DNA from: Omnitrophica bacterium RIFCSPHIGHO2_02_FULL_51_18
GTDB taxonomy: Bacteria > Omnitrophota > Gorgyraeia > 2-02-FULL-51-18
DNA: 44,894 nt
Direction: 5' to 3'
Assembly: GCA_001804125.1 (NCBI GenBank)
Contig: MHFI01000064.1
Span: 13,020-57,913, forward strand
The position numbers and the translations under genes are program-made. The notes below the pieces were generated by a model. That model ran no database searches. It was not told the DNA's origin and saw only the letters and a list, made by a program, of their open reading frames with translations. Shown piece after piece: positions 15,718-24,063 of the stretch (its first letter is position 1; every line of letters starts with the position of its first letter).

Positions 15718-16646
15718 GAGAAGAAAAAATAGTGGTGCTGGCCGGCGGGCCTTCCTGCGAAAGGGAGGTTTCGCTCAGCTCAGGGAAGGCCGTGTTTGAT
15801 GCCTTGTCATCCCGGGGTCTTTCGGTGCGGTTGCTCGACCCGGTCGGGGATTTCATCCGCGAACTTAAGAAGGAAAAAGTCACGGTTGTTTTTATTGCGT
15901 TGCACGGCGAGTTTGGAGAGGACGGGACCCTGCAGGGCTTGCTTGAAGAAGCCAATATCGCTTACACCGGGTCGGGCCCCGGGGCCAGTGAACTGGCGTT
16001 TCACAAGTCGAAGTCCCAATTCATTTTTAAACAGGCTAAATTGCCGGTGCCCGAATTTTATGTATCGGCTGAAAAAGATTTTTCCGGGGCCTCTTCCTCA
16101 AAAATGAATTTCCCGGTGGTTGTGAAGCCTTCGGCCGCCGGTTCGAGCTTCGGCGTGAGCGTCGTTTTCAGCGCCAGCGACTTTCAAAAGGCCTGTCGGG
16201 AGGCGTTTCGTTATTCCCATGAAATTCTCGTTGAGCGCTATATCCGGGGACGGGAGCTGACGGTGGGAATTTTGGAAGAAAAGCCGCTGCCGATTGTCGA
16301 AGTCATGGCCCGGAGGAGTTTTTATGACTACGAGGCAAAGTACAAGGACGCGGGTACGCGCTATGAGTGCCCGGCGAAGCTTGAGGCCGGCCTCGCGCGC
16401 CAGCTTCAGAAAATCGCCGTTCACGCGCATCAAGCGCTGGGTTGTGAGGTTATGAGCCGCGCTGATTTCATTTTAGGCGGCGACGGCTCGGTTTTTCTGC
16501 TGGAAATCAATACGATTCCCGGGTTGACCGGCAAGAGCTTGCTGCCGAAGGCCGCAAAAGCGGCGGGGGTCGATTTTCCGGGTCTTTGTGTTAAAATCTT
16601 AGAATCTTCTTTAAAGAAAAGGCTGTTGTCATGGTCAAACCGCTGA
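15714..16646 (+). CDS. ddl: D-alanine:D-alanine ligase
   Basis: Ddl makes the D-Ala-D-Ala dipeptide used by MurF. The 310-residue ATP-grasp enzyme begins at a TTG that overlaps the murC-murB stop (TTGA). Motifs include ALHGEFGEDGTLQGLLE, AYTGSGPGASELAFHKSKS, VVKPSAAGSSFGVSVV, the substrate-region FYDYEAKYKDAGTRYECPA, and the C-terminal metal and product site LEINTIPGLTGKSLLPKAA. Length is standard. Confidence 0.96.
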   Translation: MREEKIVVLAGGPSCEREVSLSSGKAVFDALSSRGLSVRLLDPVGDFIRELKKEKVTVVFIALHGEFGEDGTLQGLLEEANIAYTGSGPGASELAFHKSKSQFIFKQAKLPVPEFYVSAEKDFSGASSSKMNFPVVVKPSAAGSSFGVSVVFSASDFQKACREAFRYSHEILVERYIRGRELTVGILEEKPLPIVEVMARRSFYDYEAKYKDAGTRYECPAKLEAGLARQLQKIAVHAHQALGCEVMSRADFILGGDGSVFLLEINTIPGLTGKSLLPKAAKAAGVDFPGLCVKILESSLKKRLLSWSNR

Positions 16647-17446
16647 AAAGTAAGGTAAGAAGAAGGAACCTAAGCCCGATTTTCTCCGTTAAGTTTTTGG
16701 GGGGATTTAAATCGTTTTTACTTTCCTCGCTGCCGTATATTCTTTCGCTCACCGTGCTGGGTGTTTTATTCGGCACCGTGGCGGTGTATGCGGTGAATTC
16801 TCCGTCTTTCCGTCTGGAGGAGGTTCGCGTGCTGAATATCGGGAGCTTGGCGGCGGAACAGGCGTTTAAATTTTGCGAGCTTCAAAAAGGCGAGAATCTC
16901 GTGACGTTGGACCTTGTGAATGTGCAGGAGCTGATCAAAAGAAAGCACCCGGAGTTTAAGGAGGTGCGCGTCAGGCGTGTGCTCCCAAACCGCATCGAGG
17001 TTCTTTTGAAACGCCGCACGCCGATAGCGCAGATCGCGTTTTCATCCCGTTACGTGCAGGTGGACAAGAGCCTGGTGGTTTTGCCCGGCACGGCTTCGTC
17101 GCCGTTTCGGAATCTTACGATTCTGGAAGGCGTGCCGGTCCCACCCGAGGGGTTGCTGGTAGGCGCGAGCCTCCGCGAGGCGGGGACACTCAAAGCTTTA
17201 AAACTGGCCGAGTATATCAAGGGGCATCGTTTGCTGCGAAAGCACACTCTTTCCAGAATCGATATCAGCGATCCCAGGAACATATCCGTTTATGTGGACG
17301 GCGATATCGAAATCCGTCTGGGATTCACGCACTTGGTGGAGAGGCTCAAAATTCTCGATCAGACGTTGAAGACGGTGGAGCTCGATCGGGTGAAAATACG
17401 TTACATTGATCTTCGCTTCGACGACGTGGTAATCGGCCCCCGATGA
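16631..17446 (+). CDS. ftsQ: Cell-division protein FtsQ (POTRA)
   Basis: FtsQ links the cytoplasmic division ring to the FtsLB-FtsWI complex. The 271-residue product has a basic cytoplasmic N-terminus (KPLKSKVRRRNL), one TM helix at about 33-55, then a POTRA domain (FRLEEVRVLNIGSLAAEQ through HPEFKEVRVRRVLPNRIEVLLKRR) and the FtsQ beta domain. Its position between ddl and ftsA is canonical. It overlaps ddl by 16 nt and ftsA by 4 nt. Confidence 0.9.
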   Translation: MVKPLKSKVRRRNLSPIFSVKFLGGFKSFLLSSLPYILSLTVLGVLFGTVAVYAVNSPSFRLEEVRVLNIGSLAAEQAFKFCELQKGENLVTLDLVNVQELIKRKHPEFKEVRVRRVLPNRIEVLLKRRTPIAQIAFSSRYVQVDKSLVVLPGTASSPFRNLTILEGVPVPPEGLLVGASLREAGTLKALKLAEYIKGHRLLRKHTLSRIDISDPRNISVYVDGDIEIRLGFTHLVERLKILDQTLKTVELDRVKIRYIDLRFDDVVIGPR

Positions 17447-18492
17447 ATTTCGTCAGAAAGATTTACCCTAAGCGCACGCTCTCCGTGCTGGACGTGGGCG
17501 CGGAGACGGTCGTGGCATTGATTGCCCAAAGAAAAGGGGACGGCGCGTTTCAGGTGCTCGGCGCCGGCGATTCCCCGGCCGGCGGTACAAAGCAAGGAGT
17601 GATCGCGCATCTGGGTGATGCCGTGGAATCGGTGGCGGCGGCGATCCGCAGGGCCGAAAGCACTGCGGGCGTGTCCGTCGAGACGCTTTATTTTAATTTG
17701 GAGGACCCGGAAGCACAGAGCCTCGAGGTGCGGGGATCAAAGCATTTGTCCGGAGAAGGCGAGATCCGGCGCTTCGATGTCGAGCAGGCCTGCCAGACCG
17801 CCAAGCGCCTGGCGGCCCATTTTGACCGCACGATCATTTATTTCAAAGAGCTGGGGTTTATAATCGACGAGCGCGATCATGTGATAAATCCGCTGGGCGT
17901 GTTCGGCAGTAAGTTAGACGTGGTTGCGCACGTGGTCCAGGTGCGTTCACGGGTGTGTGAAGAATGGAACCGTCTCATGGCGCGCGCGGGCGTCGAAAGG
18001 CCCGTCAGCGTTTTTTCGGCCTTGTCCACGGCCTGCGGGATTTTACCCAGGGAAGACCGGATAAAGAAGCGGGTCATCGTAGAAGCCGGCCGGGATTTGA
18101 CGAGTGTATTTCTATTTGAAAATAACGGCATCACGGATTACAGGGTCTGTCTGACCGGCGATAGGGGCCCCGATGAAATCGGGATCCATGCGGCCCAGAT
18201 GGCCCGGGAGCTTATGAAAAGAAGCGAAGGCGCCGAGCAGTTTTTTTTGGCAGGGGATCTCACGGCGAACGATTCTCTGGAACGCGTTTTAGAGAATGAA
18301 CTGGGGATCCCCGTGCGCCGTTCTTCGCCTTTAGGCGTCGAGACACTGAGCCGCCCCCGGGATGCGGGTATCGTAGGGCTTTTGCACGTGGCCGATGAGC
18401 TTGAGAGAAAAAACCCCGCGTTTCACACAAAGAAGCACCTCTTCTCCACGATGCGTGACCGAGCCGTTTCTTATATCAACGAGTATTTTTAG
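17443..18492 (+). CDS. ftsA: Divergent, short FtsA-like protein
   Basis: FtsA normally tethers FtsZ to the membrane and is an actin-fold ATPase. The call rests on position after ftsQ and on weak alignment: LSVLDVGAETVVALIAQ (phosphate-1 region), the 1C-like segment (about 60-170) and IINPLGV-like HVINPLGVFGSKLDVVAH. The phosphate-2 motif, usually DIGGGT, reads EAGRDLTSVFLF, and the adenosine motif, usually TGGGA, reads LAGDLTAND, so ATP binding is doubtful. The protein has 349 residues against about 420 in E. coli, the loss falling in domain 2. The C-terminus (STMRDRAVSYINEYF) could still be an amphipathic membrane-targeting helix. No ftsZ follows; ribBA starts 12 nt later. Confidence 0.72.
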   Translation: MNFVRKIYPKRTLSVLDVGAETVVALIAQRKGDGAFQVLGAGDSPAGGTKQGVIAHLGDAVESVAAAIRRAESTAGVSVETLYFNLEDPEAQSLEVRGSKHLSGEGEIRRFDVEQACQTAKRLAAHFDRTIIYFKELGFIIDERDHVINPLGVFGSKLDVVAHVVQVRSRVCEEWNRLMARAGVERPVSVFSALSTACGILPREDRIKKRVIVEAGRDLTSVFLFENNGITDYRVCLTGDRGPDEIGIHAAQMARELMKRSEGAEQFFLAGDLTANDSLERVLENELGIPVRRSSPLGVETLSRPRDAGIVGLLHVADELERKNPAFHTKKHLFSTMRDRAVSYINEYF

Positions 18493-18504
18493 GGAGTTCA
18501 TAAT

Positions 18505-19725
18505 TTGTATAGAAGCTCAATACCCGGAATCCTGTCGGACCTTAAAAAAGGCAGGCTCATCATCGTCATTGATGATGAAGACAGGGAAAATGAAGGCGAC
18601 CTGGTCGTCGCGGCCGAGTTTGCAACACCGGCGAAGATTAATTTTATGGCTAAACACGGCCGCGGAATTATCTGTGTGTCGATGGAGGGGAAGCGCCTTG
18701 AGGGACTCGGGGTAGACCTCATGGTTGCCCATAATACCGATGAGCTGAAGACGGCTTGGACGGTTTCGATTGACGCCCGGCGCGGCATCAGCACGGGCAT
18801 TTCAGCTTATGACCGGGCCCGCACGATCAAGGTATTGATTGACCCCAAGACCAAAAAAGAGGATTTGGTGAGACCGGGACACCTGTTTCCGTTGAGGGCG
18901 CGTGAGGGCGGGGTGTTGGTGCGGGCGGGACACACGGAAGCCTCCGTGGATCTGATGAAACTGGCGGAGCTGTATCCGGCCGGCGCTATTTGCGAGATCA
19001 TGAACGATGACGGCAGCATGGCGCGCACGCCGGATTTGATCGCGTTTGCCAAAAAACACGGGCTAAAGATTTGCACCATCCGGGACTTGATTGAGTACCG
19101 CCGAAAAAAAGAAAAGCTTGTTTTTAAAGCGGTCGAAACGCGCATCACGAACGATTACGGCGAGTTTAAGCTGGTGGCTTACGAGTCGACCGTGGACAAG
19201 GATTATCACGTGGCGCTCGTGATGGGCGATATTTCACCGAATAAACCGGCTTTGGTGCGCGTGCATTCGGAGTGCTTTACCGGCGATATCCTGGGCTCCA
19301 AGCGGTGTGATTGCGGCGAGCAGCTTCACAACGCGATGAAATTGATTGCGAAGGAAAGGCAGGGGGTGCTTCTTTATATGAGGCAGGAAGGCCGGGGAAT
19401 AGGACTTTTGAATAAATTGAAGGCTTATCAATTGCAGGACAAGGGATTGGATACCGTGGAGGCCAATAAGAAACTGGGATTTCCGGCGGACCTGCGTCAC
19501 TATGGGGTGGGCGCCCAGATTTTGGCCGATTTGGGGATCCGGAGCATAAGGCTTCTCACGAATAATCCGAGAAAAATCGTGGGTCTGGAAGGTTATGGAC
19601 TTAAAGTAGTTGAGCGCGTGCCGATTGAAATCAAACCGCATCCGCATAACCGGAAATACCTGGAAACCAAGAGGAAGAAGCTGGGGCATTTTTTGGGCGC
19701 GCTTCATGGAAAAAAGAAAAGATAA
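18505..19725 (+). CDS. ribBA: Bifunctional DHBP synthase / GTP cyclohydrolase II
   Basis: RibBA makes both riboflavin precursors, 3,4-dihydroxy-2-butanone 4-phosphate and the pyrimidine from GTP. The 406-residue product has an N-terminal RibB domain ([37 protein letters not shown]) and a C-terminal RibA domain. RibA has the zinc ligands in [19 protein letters not shown] and the [14 protein letters not shown] motif. The start is a TTG 9 nt after AGGGAG. It lies only 12 nt after ftsA, leaving no room for an FMN riboswitch, so it seems to be read through from the dcw operon. Confidence 0.96.
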   Translation: MYRSSIPGILSDLKKGRLIIVIDDEDRENEGDLVVAAEFATPAKINFMAKHGRGIICVSMEGKRLEGLGVDLMVAHNTDELKTAWTVSIDARRGISTGISAYDRARTIKVLIDPKTKKEDLVRPGHLFPLRAREGGVLVRAGHTEASVDLMKLAELYPAGAICEIMNDDGSMARTPDLIAFAKKHGLKICTIRDLIEYRRKKEKLVFKAVETRITNDYGEFKLVAYESTVDKDYHVALVMGDISPNKPALVRVHSECFTGDILGSKRCDCGEQLHNAMKLIAKERQGVLLYMRQEGRGIGLLNKLKAYQLQDKGLDTVEANKKLGFPADLRHYGVGAQILADLGIRSIRLLTNNPRKIVGLEGYGLKVVERVPIEIKPHPHNRKYLETKRKKLGHFLGALHGKKKR

Positions 19726-20215
19726 TTCTCTGAAAGGAATTCCGGAGTCCAAAGGGAGCTTCCGGGCGAAGGGCCTTAAAATAGCGGTCGTCGTTTCAGA
19801 CTTCAATGAGTATCTCACCCGCGGGCTTCTGCTGGGTGCCGTGGATACGTTGCTGCGCCACGGCGCGCGAAAGCCGGACATCAAGGTTTTCCATGTGCCC
19901 GGCGCGTTTGAAATCCCTCTGGCAGCCAAGAGGCTTGTTCAAAAAAAGAGGTGGGATGCGGTGATCACGCTTGCGGTCGTGATCCGGGGAGAAACCAAGC
20001 ACTTTGATCAAGTCGTGAGGGAAAGCGCGCGGAGCCTGCGGGAACTCAGTGACCGGAGTGAAATACCGGTCATCCTGGGTATTATTTCTGCCCACACGGT
20101 TGCGCAGGCGGTCGAGCGCGTAGGGGTCAAGCACATGAATAAAGGGCGTGAGTGGGCGATGGCGGCGATTGAAATGGCCAATCTCATGCGGGATCGTTCT
20201 CTGAAGAAAAAATGA
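19706..20215 (+). CDS. ribH: 6,7-dimethyl-8-ribityllumazine synthase
   Basis: RibH condenses the RibBA and RibD products to lumazine. I start it at the ATG at 19706 (MEKRKD), overlapping ribBA by 20 nt, rather than the ORF-track start far inside ribBA. The product has 169 residues. Signatures are [31 protein letters not shown], and [13 protein letters not shown] with the catalytic His region. The N-terminal tail of about 25 residues is somewhat long and basic. Its stop overlaps nusB as ATGA. Confidence 0.95.
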   Translation: MEKRKDNSLKGIPESKGSFRAKGLKIAVVVSDFNEYLTRGLLLGAVDTLLRHGARKPDIKVFHVPGAFEIPLAAKRLVQKKRWDAVITLAVVIRGETKHFDQVVRESARSLRELSDRSEIPVILGIISAHTVAQAVERVGVKHMNKGREWAMAAIEMANLMRDRSLKKK

Positions 20216-20670
20216 GAAAACGCACGAAAGCGCGCGAATTTGCGCTTCAGATTCTTTATCAGGAGGATATTTCGCATTCGGATGTCGACGAGGTCTTCGA
20301 GGATTTCTGGAAGGAGAAAACCGGCCTGACTTTGTTCCCCGGAGAGGACGAAGCACCGGAAGAACATGAAAATAACGCCGAGGTCCGCCAATACACCGAA
20401 CGCATCGTGCGCGGCACGATTGAAAAGCTCGAGATCATCGACAAGATGATAGAACGATTTGCCGAGCATTGGGAACTCAAGCGCATGGCCTACGTGGACA
20501 GGAACATCCTGCGCCTGGCCGCTTACGAAATGATGTTCATAGATGAAATTCCCGTCAAGGTGGCGATCAATGAAGCCGTGGAACTTGCGAAGCGCTACGG
20601 AGAAGCCGATTCCTCCAAGTTCGTAAATGGCATCTTAGATAAGATCGCAAAAATGGAATGCAAAAAGTAA
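20212..20670 (+). CDS. nusB: Transcription antitermination factor NusB
   Basis: NusB binds boxA RNA with S10 and supports rRNA antitermination. The 152-residue helical protein starts KRTKAREFALQILYQEDI, has the central RGTIEKLEIIDKMIERFAEHWELKRM segment and ends with DRNILRLAAYEMMFIDEIPVKVAINEAVELAKRYG, all typical. An acidic insert (residues about 35-60) is slightly longer than in E. coli NusB. It is embedded among rib genes, a frequent bacterial arrangement (ribH-nusB). Confidence 0.95.
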   Translation: MRKRTKAREFALQILYQEDISHSDVDEVFEDFWKEKTGLTLFPGEDEAPEEHENNAEVRQYTERIVRGTIEKLEIIDKMIERFAEHWELKRMAYVDRNILRLAAYEMMFIDEIPVKVAINEAVELAKRYGEADSSKFVNGILDKIAKMECKK

Positions 20671-21773
20671 CTCCCAAAGATCTTTTTTTCATGCGCAGAG
20701 CCATCGCGTTGGCCCGGCGCGGGGAAGGTCGTGTGCACCCAAACCCGCTCGTGGGCGCCGTGCTTGTGAAAGCCGGACGCATCATCGGCGAGGGCGCTCA
20801 TCAAAAATTCGGCGGTTTGCACGCGGAGGTATTTGCGATTCAAAAATCAGGACAAAAGGCCAAAGGTGCGACACTTTATGTGACGCTTGAACCGTGTTCC
20901 CACTACGGGAAGACGGGACCTTGCGCGGACCTTATTCTGGAATCGGGAATCAAAAAAGTGGTGATTGCCGCCAGAGACAAAAACCCGCTTGTGAACGGGC
21001 GGGGCATTCGGAAATTGAAAAAAGCGGGTGTGCGGGTGGTGGAAGGGGTTCTCGAAAAAGAAGCGGCCGCGCTCAACAGGGATTTCAATCACTGGGTCCG
21101 GCATAAGGTGCCTTACGGCGTCATCAAGGTCGCGCAAAGTTTGGACGGCAAGATTGCCACGAAGACTGGCGAGTCACGCTGGATTACGGGCAAGGAAGCG
21201 CGTGAGTTTTCGCAGACACTTCGCGCTTCCTCCGATGCGATCCTGGTGGGGGTAAACACCGTGTTGAAGGACAATCCTTCCTTAAGCGTGCGAAACGGCC
21301 ACAAGACGAAGGGCTCTTCGAAGACACCTTTCAAAGTGGTGCTGGACAGTTTTCTGCGAACCCCCTTAAATGCAAATATTTTCTCAAACAAATCAAAAGG
21401 TCCGGTGATCATCGCGGCTTCGCATCGGGCAAACAAAAATCGGCTTTCCTCCTTGCGAAAGAAAGCCCAGGTGCTTGTTTTGCCGGAGAAAAAAGGCCGC
21501 GTGGATTTAAGGCTTCTTTTTAAGGAACTGGCCCGGCGGGGGATTGTGAAGGTTTTGATCGAGGGCGGCGGAGCGGCGATTGCGGACATCTTAGACAAGC
21601 GGCTGGCGCGCGAGCTTTATTGGTTCGTGGCCCCGAAGATCATCGGTGGGAAAAATGCCGTCCATTCCGTTGCCGGTGAAGGCGTCGGTTCATTGCAAAA
21701 GGCGGTGGCGCTTCAATCGGCGAGCGTTCGGCCCGTAGGCAAAGATTTTTTGATTCACGGATTTATTTCCTGA
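20658..21773 (+). CDS. ribD: Bifunctional riboflavin deaminase/reductase RibD
   Basis: RibD deaminates and then reduces the pyrimidine intermediate. The 371-residue product has a zinc-dependent cytidine-deaminase-like domain, with HPNPLVGAVLV, LHAEVFAI and EPCSHYGKTGPCADLI giving the His-Cys-Cys zinc site. The C-terminal reductase domain carries KVAQSLDGKIATKTGESRWITG, DAILVGVNTVLKDNPSL and LIEGGGAAIADIL. The ATG overlaps nusB by 13 nt. Confidence 0.96.
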   Translation: MQKVTPKDLFFMRRAIALARRGEGRVHPNPLVGAVLVKAGRIIGEGAHQKFGGLHAEVFAIQKSGQKAKGATLYVTLEPCSHYGKTGPCADLILESGIKKVVIAARDKNPLVNGRGIRKLKKAGVRVVEGVLEKEAAALNRDFNHWVRHKVPYGVIKVAQSLDGKIATKTGESRWITGKEAREFSQTLRASSDAILVGVNTVLKDNPSLSVRNGHKTKGSSKTPFKVVLDSFLRTPLNANIFSNKSKGPVIIAASHRANKNRLSSLRKKAQVLVLPEKKGRVDLRLLFKELARRGIVKVLIEGGGAAIADILDKRLARELYWFVAPKIIGGKNAVHSVAGEGVGSLQKAVALQSASVRPVGKDFLIHGFIS

Positions 21774-21775
21774 AA

Positions 21776-22381
21776 ATGTTTACGGGCGTCATTGAGAAAA
21801 CAGGGGTCGTGAGAGAATGGAAGCGCTCGAAGAGCGCCCGCGCGAAAATCCTCGGGCTGAGCTGTCCGGCGGGCTTGGCACGTGCGCTTAAAATCGGCGG
21901 CAGTGTCTGCGTGAACGGGGCGTGTCTTACGGTCGTTCAAAAGCGTGGGAATCATATTTACTTTAACGTCGTTGCCGAGACGCTGAAAAGAACCACACTC
22001 GGAAGCCTTAAACGCGGGGACAGCGTTCATTGGGAACTCCCGCTCAAGGCCAATGCCAGGCTCGACGGGCATTTTGTGCTGGGCCATGTGGACGGCAAAG
22101 GCAAGATCCTTCGCGTGCTTCCCGGGAAGAATCAAACAAGCCTCCTCGTCGGATTTCCAAAGCCGCTTGCGCCTTTTTTTCTGGAAAAAGGGTCGGTGGC
22201 CGTGAACGGCGTCAGTCTGACTATCGGCGAAGTCACCCGAAACGCGTTTTGGCTCCATTTAATCCCCTACACACTTAAGAAAACCCGCTTGGCCGGGTTG
22301 AAGAAAGGGGACCGCGTGAATTTGGAGGCGGATATCCTGGTAAAACTGCTGGCCAGGATGTTTAAGAAGTCATTCAATTAA
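21776..22381 (+). CDS. ribE: Riboflavin synthase, alpha-chain type
   Basis: Riboflavin synthase dismutates two lumazines into riboflavin. The 201-residue product has the two internally repeated lumazine-binding domains: MFTGVIEKTGVV with GGSVCVNGACLTVV, and GHFVLGHVDGKGKI with KGSVAVNGVSLTI. It ends with TRLAGLKKGDRVNLEADILVKLLARM. It starts 2 nt after the ribD stop and closes the riboflavin set. Confidence 0.95.
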   Translation: MFTGVIEKTGVVREWKRSKSARAKILGLSCPAGLARALKIGGSVCVNGACLTVVQKRGNHIYFNVVAETLKRTTLGSLKRGDSVHWELPLKANARLDGHFVLGHVDGKGKILRVLPGKNQTSLLVGFPKPLAPFFLEKGSVAVNGVSLTIGEVTRNAFWLHLIPYTLKKTRLAGLKKGDRVNLEADILVKLLARMFKKSFN

Positions 22382-22409
22382 TTGACAACCCCTAAAGGCT
22401 CATTATAAG
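22382..22409 (+). promoter_or_regulatory. Sigma-70 promoter ahead of the bamD-like gene
   Basis: TTGACA (22382-22387) and TATAAG (22404-22409) are separated by 16 nt, immediately after the ribE stop. A second TATAGG lies 2 nt further on. It gives a leader of only about 20 nt before the ATG at 22438. Confidence 0.75.
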
Positions 22410-22437
22410 CTATAGGCTTGAATTTACCGGAACTTTC

Positions 22438-23436
22438 ATGATAAACAAAAAACGGGTTGTTTTATTCTTATTGTTCGCTTCGGTGTTCGTCAGCGGGGTT
22501 TCTCAGGCTTATTGGGTGTGGAGCCCTGACATTGGGAAATGGATCAATCCCAAAAATTCCGCAAAAGATACGCCTGAAGAACAGTTTAATTGGGCCATGC
22601 AGTTTTATGGGCAGAAGAACTGGGACCGTGCGATCGAGGAGTTTGAAAAGCTTCCCGAGGCGTTTCCAAATTCACGTATGGCAGCCGAGGGCGTTTATTA
22701 TGCCGGGCTTTGCTGGGAAGAGAAGCAGGACTTGGCCAAGGCCGCCGATGCCTATCAGAAGCTCATAGACCGCTATCCCTACAGCGACCGCATCAAGGAC
22801 GCCACCCATCGCGAGTTTGAAATTGCCAACCAGTTTGCCTCCGGAGAAAAGATGAAGCTTCTGGGGATCCTCGTGCTTTCGGGGCAGGACAAAGCGATAG
22901 AGCTTTACAAGCATGTCGTAAAAAACGCCCCGTACGGCAGTTACGGCGCCGAGGCGCAGTTCCAGATCGGTGAAGTTTACAAGACGATGCAGGAATACGA
23001 AGAGGCCCAAAAGGCCTATCAGCAGGTCATCGACGAGTATCCCAATTCGGAACTGGTGACGAAGGCGCGCTATCAGATCGCCTATGTGGGGATGGAGGCC
23101 TCTAAAAAATCTCAGTACAATGAACAGTATGCCGAGCGGGCGATCGAGCAATTTGAGGACTTCAAGAAGACGTTTCCGGAGGATCAGCAGGCGCTCGAGG
23201 CCGATGAATCCATCCGTGTGCTGCGCGCGAAGAAGGCCCAGCAAAACTTTGAGGTGGGCTCCTTCTATGAAAAACAGAAGAAATTCTCAAGCGCCAAGGT
23301 CTATTACGGCGAGGTTTCCCAAAAGTACGCTGACACGCCGGCGGCCGAGGAAGCCAAGCGGCGGCTGCAAAACATTCTTCAGAATGAGAGCGGCGAGAGA
23401 AAACCTGACTCTAAACCCTGGTACCGCCCATGGTGA
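22438..23436 (+). CDS. BamD-like tetratricopeptide outer-membrane assembly protein
   Basis: The 332-residue secreted TPR protein begins with a signal sequence (KKRVVLFLLFASVFVSGVSQA). At least five TPR-like repeats follow, such as FNWAMQFYGQKNWDRAIEEFEKL, GVYYAGLCWEEKQDLAKAADAYQKL, AQFQIGEVYKTMQEYEEAQKAYQQV and FEVGSFYEKQKKFSSAKVYYGEV. The DRYPYSDRIKDA and EYPNSELVTKARYQIA motifs resemble BamD/YfiO. BamD in proteobacteria is a lipoprotein of about 240 residues; this one is longer and shows no lipobox cysteine, so it may be soluble or held by a partner. Overlap with lptE supports an outer-membrane role. It could alternatively be a CpoB/YbgF-like TPR protein. Confidence 0.75.
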   Translation: MINKKRVVLFLLFASVFVSGVSQAYWVWSPDIGKWINPKNSAKDTPEEQFNWAMQFYGQKNWDRAIEEFEKLPEAFPNSRMAAEGVYYAGLCWEEKQDLAKAADAYQKLIDRYPYSDRIKDATHREFEIANQFASGEKMKLLGILVLSGQDKAIELYKHVVKNAPYGSYGAEAQFQIGEVYKTMQEYEEAQKAYQQVIDEYPNSELVTKARYQIAYVGMEASKKSQYNEQYAERAIEQFEDFKKTFPEDQQALEADESIRVLRAKKAQQNFEVGSFYEKQKKFSSAKVYYGEVSQKYADTPAAEEAKRRLQNILQNESGERKPDSKPWYRPW

Positions 23437-23987
23437 AAACAGGTTCAGAGCTGATCAGGTCTTTGGTTTTATCGCTGTGTGTTGTGATGCTCGGGACGGG
23501 TTGCGGCTATACGACCAAGTCCAACCTGCCTGAACATATCAAGACGATCCATGTGGAACCCGTCAAAAATACGATAGATCTTTCCACGGAGGTGAGCGAC
23601 AAGGAGCGTTTTCGCGTTTACCGCCCCGGCGTGGAGGTGGACATCACCAACGCCATCATCAACCGTTTCGTGTTTGACGGAAATTTGAAGATTGCCTCGG
23701 CCGATAAAGCCAATGCCGTCGTGGAGTCGAAGCTCCTCGATTACCGCCGCGACACGCTTCGGTACAGCGCCGGCGACGATATCCAGGAATATCGCCTCAG
23801 CATTGTGCTGGATGTGAGCGTGTATGAAGCGGGGACGCATAAAATGATCTGGCAGGACGCGGCACTGACCGGGGATACTTCCTTCTTCTTGTCCGGTTCG
23901 CGCGCCGTCAGTGAAGACGTGGCGGCCGCGAAGGCCGTGGAAGACGTGGCGCGCCGAGTGGTGGAAAAAACCATCGAAATATGGTAG
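23430..23987 (+). CDS. lptE: LPS-assembly lipoprotein LptE-like
   Basis: LptE plugs the LptD barrel that inserts lipopolysaccharide in the outer membrane. The 185-residue product has a signal peptide with a lipobox ending GTGC (Cys near residue 25), then GYTTKSNLPEHIKTIHVEPVKN, the typical LptE/RplB start. A beta-alpha fold follows with AVVESKLLDYRRDTLRYSAGDDIQEYRLSI. The C-terminus (AAAKAVEDVARRVVEKTIEIW) also fits the family. It overlaps the bamD-like gene by 7 nt. Confidence 0.85.
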   Translation: MVKTGSELIRSLVLSLCVVMLGTGCGYTTKSNLPEHIKTIHVEPVKNTIDLSTEVSDKERFRVYRPGVEVDITNAIINRFVFDGNLKIASADKANAVVESKLLDYRRDTLRYSAGDDIQEYRLSIVLDVSVYEAGTHKMIWQDAALTGDTSFFLSGSRAVSEDVAAAKAVEDVARRVVEKTIEIW

Positions 23988-23999
23988 CCGCATCTCTTT

Positions 24000-24063
24000 A
24001 TCCCGCCCTTCGTTTCACCTTGTGAGGCATGAAATCGCTGACAGAACCTTCGAAGGGCGGGAT
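24000..24063 (+). promoter_or_regulatory. Inverted repeat enclosing the holA ribosome-binding site and start codon
   Basis: ATCCCGCCCTTCG (24000-24012) and CGAAGGGCGGGAT (24051-24063) are perfect 13-bp complements. The 38-nt loop contains the Shine-Dalgarno GTGAGG and the holA ATG (24029), and CCT/AGG inside the loop can pair across the Shine-Dalgarno. If formed in the mRNA, the hairpin would limit holA translation. The right arm lies inside the coding region. Confidence 0.6.

Noticed and set aside
18493-18504. FMN riboswitch ahead of the rib genes
   Set aside because: Only 12 nt separate ftsA and ribBA and no RFN-element motifs are present.
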